Positions 6,116 to 9,479 of a DNA stretch of 9,479 nt are shown here, in pieces (the first letter of the stretch is position 1; every line of letters starts with the position of its first letter). Under the pieces are notes generated by a model, which had not been told where the DNA came from, made no database searches, and worked only from the letters and a program-made list of their open reading frames with translations. Position numbers and translations under genes: made by a program. This DNA is from Verrucomicrobiales bacterium (lineage in GTDB: Bacteria > Verrucomicrobiota > Verrucomicrobiia > Limisphaerales > UBA9464), in contig DLVS01000527.1 in the NCBI GenBank assembly GCA_003445095.1, positions 1 through 9,479 of the forward strand, written 5' to 3'.

Positions 6116-8017
6116 TCACAGCGATGGCGACACCAAGAGGCGGTAGTACAAGTTCAACGAGCCGACAGGTGGGGCCGGCGCAAAGGTCTCCTGGACCTCA
6201 CCGTTTCCGACGACCGGGGAGCCCACCGGTTCCCAGATTCCTTCGGTAAGCGACGACCGCTTTTGTAGCTGGTAGGTTTGGTTGACCCGGGACATCCAGG
6301 TGAACTTAATCGGGTCGGCACCGACCAATGGTCCCACGAGCACCAAATCCGGTGTTGCGAGCTCGGGCGCCCGGCGGAGAACGAAATTGGCCACTTGAAT
6401 CCGCGCGTCAGCAGGCTCTACGCAGACTTCGAGTTTTTGCAGAAATGAACTCAAGAATATTGGATCGGTGAAGACCTCTCGAACTTCGCTGAATCCGACT
6501 GGAACCGCTCCAGGCGCTTCCAACCGGTATAAAAGGTGGCCTCCTAATCGGAACACCAAGGCGCCCGTCGCGGTCCGCCAGCGATGCTCGAACCGCAGTT
6601 CCAACGGAGCGCCTTCTCCGGAATTGAAGGACGCCGAGAGGCAATCGCCACCACACAATTCCATACCGCTTCGGACTACCCCGACAGCGTCGGTGTCAGT
6701 GAACGGCACCGAACAAACAAACGGGCCCTGCCAATAGGGACCCGGGATAAATCCGGTCCAAATGCTTTCGATCCCTTCATTGCCCGGCAAGCCCTCAGCC
6801 CCCGGCAGTAGAGCGCCGCTGGGTCGTCCATCCGCACCGGGCGGGCTGCCCGAGCCTCCCTTGCCACCTTTGGCGGCCCCCGCCGGTCGTCCCGCGCCGG
6901 GTTGGCCACTCTGGCCCCCATTCAACTTGGCCTTGGTGGTGTACACTAACTGCTTGGTAGCCCGCATCGTGAGCGAGCCACCCGCGCCGCCGTAGCCGCC
7001 GGTTCCTCCGCGCGGCCCGCTTCCGTCTGGGTTGCCGGCATCGCCTCCTCGTCCGCCGGGCTGATTGCCGCCGTTACCTCCCGCACCGCCGTCGCCGGGC
7101 AATCCCACCGAGCCCCCGTCGCCGCCGTCGCCTCCCGTCAGGGAGATTTGGCCCTCGATTCGCAACACTTCTCCGAAAAGGGTCAAATACCCGCCGCTCC
7201 CGCCGGCGCCGCCATTGCCACCGTCTCCGGCCGGCCCCCCGAATCTTGGGTTGGACAATCCCTCACTTCCGCCCATCCCCCCGTTTCCGCCCGTTCCGCC
7301 CTTACCCCCGCGCCCCAAACTGTCTAAAAGAATCTGTCCGCCCGGCGGCAGCTCGATCGTTTCGGCGCTGATCAGGACCCTGGCGGGAGTGAGGGCACCA
7401 TGACCGGCAGCACCGCCCCCGCCCGCCTGCGTGCCGGCGTACGCACTTCGAAATGCGCCGTTCCCGCCTCGGCCGCCGTCGCCGCCCTCCAGTTCAGTGC
7501 GGAGATCGATCGACCCGCTGATCAAGACCGCCCCCTGAGCCCGAAGATTCAGCGTGGGCGGGCCTCCAAAGACCCAGTTTGTTCCGTGTTCGCCAAGTGT
7601 TCCGGTGGTCCCAGCAGCCGGATCGCCATCCTTTCCCGGAAGTCCGGGGCCGGCCTTCATTTTCTTGATGCTCGGGTCAACAACTATCTGTCCGGCAATC
7701 GTGATATCACCCGCAACGTTGAACGATAACTCTCCCTGGACTTGCAAGACACCGCCCGTTTCGATGGTCAGGGAGTCATACCCCAGTGCCAGCGGTTGAT
7801 TCGGGTCCCCCAGTTGGACCGTCTGTCCCGAGCCAACGATGAGCGGGGCACCCCACGCCGCACTGAACACCCCGAGGGAAATCATCCACGCTAACCAACA
7901 CACTCCTCGGCATGCCACGCCCTTAACCCCGTGTTCGATCCGAACTCCTTCGGTGAAGGCGGTATTTCGGCGACGTAAAGTTCCCGAAACGTATCTCAAA
8001 ACTGGTATGCTACTCAT
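6116..8017 (-). CDS. Large glycine-rich secreted surface protein with tandem beta/Gly modules
   Basis: The product is 633 residues. After a basic N-terminus a hydrophobic stretch at about 41-55 (WLAWMISLGVFSAAW) forms a signal peptide, with cleavage near residue 56. The ATG at 8017 leaves a long n-region; in-frame GTG codons nearer the hydrophobic core are possible starts. Residues 58-115 are beta-strand-like (LTIETGGVLQVQGEL). From about 158 to 412 four modules repeat, each a strand pair followed by glycine-rich sequence; the strand parts begin near VLISGSIDL (164), RVLISAETIEL (213), YLTLFGEVLRIEGQISL (277) and SLTMRATKQLVYTTKAKL (348). The Gly parts are GGxGG or GxxG runs, reminiscent of PGRS-like or collagen-like surface proteins. 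Residues 430-550 carry four to five cysteines and look like a beta-sandwich. The last 65 residues (KFTW, TYQLQKRSSL, IWEPVG, LYYRLL) match the verrucomicrobial C-terminal module also seen at 4719. No enzyme motif is visible. A structural or adhesive envelope role is inferred. Confidence 0.88.
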   Translation of the reverse strand: MSSIPVLRYVSGTLRRRNTAFTEGVRIEHGVKGVACRGVCWLAWMISLGVFSAAWGAPLIVGSGQTVQLGDPNQPLALGYDSLTIETGGVLQVQGELSFNVAGDITIAGQIVVDPSIKKMKAGPGLPGKDGDPAAGTTGTLGEHGTNWVFGGPPTLNLRAQGAVLISGSIDLRTELEGGDGGRGGNGAFRSAYAGTQAGGGGAAGHGALTPARVLISAETIELPPGGQILLDSLGRGGKGGTGGNGGMGGSEGLSNPRFGGPAGDGGNGGAGGSGGYLTLFGEVLRIEGQISLTGGDGGDGGSVGLPGDGGAGGNGGNQPGGRGGDAGNPDGSGPRGGTGGYGGAGGSLTMRATKQLVYTTKAKLNGGQSGQPGAGRPAGAAKGGKGGSGSPPGADGRPSGALLPGAEGLPGNEGIESIWTGFIPGPYWQGPFVCSVPFTDTDAVGVVRSGMELCGGDCLSASFNSGEGAPLELRFEHRWRTATGALVFRLGGHLLYRLEAPGAVPVGFSEVREVFTDPIFLSSFLQKLEVCVEPADARIQVANFVLRRAPELATPDLVLVGPLVGADPIKFTWMSRVNQTYQLQKRSSLTEGIWEPVGSPVVGNGEVQETFAPAPPVGSLNLYYRLLVSPSL

Positions 8018-8185
8018 GACGAGAACTCACTGTTTGTGTCCACCACTGGGATTCCTTCGGGCCCCGGATTCTACGCAAACCCGTGATCTTGTGAATGGAT
8101 CGGACGCTCCTTACGGACATCACGCTTGTCAAGGCACGCTCTAGCAAAAGCCCAAGCGGGACCCGGTCACTTTCCTGGTGGTGAT

Positions 8186-8265
8186 GTCCGCTGTGGCGGA
8201 CTGCCTTGCGTGCTGGCCGGAGCGGCCTTGGTCGGAGGCTGGCTGCCTGCGCCGCGCGAAGCGCG
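8186..8265. repeat. Cluster of perfect short hairpins, REP-like or structured RNA candidate
   Basis: Four stem-loops follow one another. GTCCGC (8186-8191) pairs with GCGGAC (8196-8201) around the loop TGTG. GGCCG (8215-8219) pairs with CGGCC (8223-8227) around GAG. AGGC (8236-8239) pairs with GCCT (8245-8248) around five bases. CGCGC (8253-8257) pairs with GCGCG (8261-8265) around GAA. The density and small loops suggest an interspersed palindromic element or a structured RNA rather than chance. Only this one copy was noticed in the window. Confidence 0.5.
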
Positions 8266-8290
8266 AGTGGACCCGATGGTGGCATGACGA

Positions 8291-8302
8291 AGTGAGTGAT
8301 CA
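8291..8302 (+). repeat. 12-base direct repeat, copy 1 (AGTGAGTGATCA)
   Basis: An exact 12-base match to the copy at 9188-9199; 14 of 15 bases agree when extended by three. It sits in a longer degenerate tract of GTGA-like units at 8287-8325. Confidence 0.6.
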
Positions 8303-8912
8303 ATGACATGTGACGAGTGACGAGGGTTATCGCCGCCGGCTGAAAACTCGATGGAGGCTCGACGGTCGCAAACACGCCCGCAAAACTTCACGAACCTCAT
8401 CGTTCGGCTAGAGTCGATAGTACTGACCGGTACAAAATTGACCGGGAGGAAACCACAGCGCAGCTAGTCTGATTGTCAGAATACGAACAACGTCTCGATC
8501 GACGAAGCACTTTCACAAATCGGCTTCCAAGCGAAGAGGCGTTTTTGGCCCGTCCTAGAGGCCGGAACGAAAACCCACATTCTACGTCCCATGAATGGGA
8601 CATCTGATTCCCGCTATCGGATTTCCATGAGGGTAAACATCGCTACCAATGCTCCGATTTTTGCCGAAAACTTGAGTCGGCGATTAGTGGCATGCTCGCT
8701 GCGTCACTTTGAATTCGACGCTCCAACTCCACAAGTCGGACGGAAGGAAAGCTCCCAATACAACGAAGATCTCCCGCGTGATTCACCACCGCCGTTGACA
8801 ACTGATCACCACCGAGGACCTGTGACCAATGACCGACATCGCAGTGGCCTTTTTTGCCGATGGGTAAAGAGGCTCAGCCAGGGAAGTCACGAGTAATGAG
8901 TCGCCAGTAACC

Positions 8913-8917
8913 GAGGA
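8913..8917 (+). promoter_or_regulatory. Ribosome binding site of the truncated permease
   Basis: GAGGA lies 8 bases before the ATG at 8926. It is one of the better-placed Shine-Dalgarno sequences in the window and supports the start, showing that the translation signal survived the internal deletion. Confidence 0.65.
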
Positions 8918-8925
8918 ACTACGAC

Positions 8926-9192
8926 ATGAATGACCTGAGATTCGCGCTGCGGCAACTGACCAAAACCCCGGGCTTTACCCTCGTCGCCGTGCTGACGCTC
9001 GCGCTCGGAGGCGTCTCCGCCGTCGGAGCCGCGAGGCTGATGAAGGGCCTTCTGTTCGGCGTGGCTCCGACGGATTTCCCGACCCTGGCCGCCACCGTGG
9101 TCGGAATGGGGCCTACGGTCCTCGCCGCCAGCATTGTTCCCTTCCTCCGCGCGCTACGGGTGAATCCCGTGGAGGACTCGAAGGCGGAGTGA
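8926..9192 (+). pseudogene. ADOP-type ABC transporter permease with large internal deletion
   Basis: The frame is 88 codons and joins the two ends of a much larger protein. Residues 1-28 (MNDLRFALRQL, then PGFTLVAVLTLALG) are the classic N-terminus of acidobacterial duplicated orphan permeases, related to MacB and FtsX permeases and usually about 800 residues. In full-length proteins this is followed by IGANTAIFS and a long periplasmic domain. Here residue 29 onward instead matches the extreme C-terminus: RLMKGLLFGVAPTDFPTL at about 37-54, a last membrane span, then PFLRALRVNPVE near the end, where intact proteins have 'P..RA.rvdP..aLr.E'. The periplasmic MacB-type core, most membrane spans and the second half are gone, so transport function must be lost. 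The frame is kept across the join and a good ribosome binding site is retained, so a short two-span membrane peptide may still be made. The join is near 9004-9015. Confidence 0.85.
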
Positions 9193-9199
9193 GTGATCA
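9188..9199 (+). repeat. 12-base direct repeat, copy 2 (AGTGAGTGATCA)
   Basis: An exact match to 8291-8302. It overlaps the stop codon of the truncated permease, so the permease remnant and the hairpin-side spacer are bracketed by two copies about 900 bases apart. Confidence 0.6.
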
Positions 9200-9223
9200 G
9201 TGCCATCAAACTGGAAACGACTC

Positions 9224-9466
9224 ATGAATAGTTCAATCCCGGGTTCATCTGCGGTGGTGTGGAAACGGTTAAAACTCGGCGCGATCCTCGTCGGCGCGTT
9301 GTCGGTGGGAGGAATCCTGACCTTGATGATTCTCGCCCGCGGGAAAGGCGAGGACATCGCGGGGATTATTGCGCTGGCCCTCCTCCTCACATTGCTCTCA
9401 GGCGTCGTCGCTGTCACCGCCGCCGTTCTGCAAAAGCGCGCACAGAAGCGGGCAGACCATCCGTGA
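9224..9466 (+). CDS. Small two-span membrane protein of unknown function
   Basis: The product is 80 residues from the ATG at 9224, with GGAA at 9213-9216 as a plausible ribosome binding site. An in-frame GTG at 9200 would add eight residues but lies inside the GTGA-type tract, so I prefer the ATG. The N-terminal 15 residues are polar. Two hydrophobic segments follow, at about 17-38 (LKLGAILVGALSVGGILTLM) and 43-70 (IAGIIALALLLTLLSGVVAV), separated by a short charged loop (ARGKGEDI). The tail is basic (KRAQKRADHP). This gives a helical hairpin with both ends probably in the cytoplasm by the positive-inside rule. It begins 31 bases after the permease remnant, so the two may be co-transcribed and it may originally have belonged with the transporter. 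I do not recognise the family. The third-position GC bias fits a real gene. Confidence 0.6.
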   Translation: MNSSIPGSSAVVWKRLKLGAILVGALSVGGILTLMILARGKGEDIAGIIALALLLTLLSGVVAVTAAVLQKRAQKRADHP

Positions 9467-9479
9467 TCAAAACTCAGAG

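Larger units (their letters stand above)
8018..8925. other. Long non-coding region with hairpin cluster and GTGA-type tracts
   Basis: About 900 bases lack a convincing gene. Short open frames on both strands show no signal peptide, domain or ribosome binding site, and have the odd composition of translated repeats. The left 100 bases should contain the promoter of the glycine-rich protein gene, but no good box pair was found. Bases 8186-8265 hold a series of perfect hairpins. Bases 8287-8325, 8795-8840 and 8885-8912 contain degenerate alternations of GTGA, ATGA and GATCA. I see nothing identifiable in 8400-8790. Confidence 0.5.

Noticed and set aside
7065..7403. Proline-rich open frame on the plus strand
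   Set aside because: It is the antisense shadow of the glycine-rich protein: GGN codons read as NCC proline codons on the other strand. No ribosome binding site or domain.
8127..8132. TTGACA on the minus strand upstream of the glycine-rich protein
   Set aside because: No acceptable -10 box lies at 16-18 bases, so a promoter call would be guesswork.
8010..8375. Minus-strand 121-codon open frame upstream of the glycine-rich protein
   Set aside because: It translates the hairpin cluster and the GTGA tract; composition is repeat-like and it overlaps the start of the real gene.
8591..8896. Plus-strand 101-codon open frame in the long spacer
   Set aside because: No hydrophobic segment, domain or ribosome binding site, and its end runs through GTGA-type tracts.
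1..9479. CRISPR array, transposase, integrase, toxin-antitoxin or defence island
   Set aside because: No regularly spaced repeats, no recognisable recombinase or toxin motifs, and no target-site duplications were seen anywhere in the window.

Overview
The window looks like chromosomal DNA from a verrucomicrobial bacterium, probably of the Pedosphaera/Limisphaerales kind. The grounds are a PEP-CTERM and a VPDSG-CTERM sorting signal on adjacent genes, a large glycine-rich secreted protein, a C-terminal module often seen on secreted proteins of this phylum, and a remnant of an acidobacterial-type duplicated orphan permease (ADOP). Base composition is GC-rich and there are sizeable non-coding stretches. 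The assignment is inference from gene content; no rRNA or other marker gene is present.

Layout from left to right. Bases 1-644 (minus) hold the N-terminal part of a secreted or anchored protein resembling a right-handed beta-helix, cut by the window edge. Divergent from it, 866-1879 (plus) encodes a beta-CASP-like metallo-beta-lactamase-fold nuclease close to the DNA-ligase-associated exonucleases. Two exported CTERM-tagged proteins follow on the plus strand: PEP-CTERM at 2025-2735 and VPDSG-CTERM at 3026-3733. The second ends at a clear intrinsic terminator (3762-3795). The strand then switches. A small multi-span membrane protein, possibly DUF6790, lies at 3972-4454 (minus). A C-terminal remnant of a secreted protein lies at 4719-5117 (minus), panB at 5246-6019 (minus), and a 633-residue glycine-rich surface protein at 6116-8017 (minus).

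Bases 8018-8925 carry no convincing gene. They hold a cluster of perfect short hairpins and degenerate GTGA-type tracts. At the right end, 8926-9192 (plus) is an ADOP permease reduced by a large in-frame internal deletion, followed by an 80-residue two-span membrane protein at 9224-9466.

The genes do not form one pathway. The common thread is the cell envelope: five of the intact or broken genes encode exported or surface proteins. panB (pantothenate and coenzyme A synthesis) and the nuclease are housekeeping or repair functions standing apart from their usual partners. I found no CRISPR array, tRNA, rRNA, transposase or phage gene, and no convincing new defence or biosynthetic system. The most informative oddities are the internally deleted permease, the modular glycine-rich protein, the hairpin cluster and the side-by-side pair of different exosortase signals.
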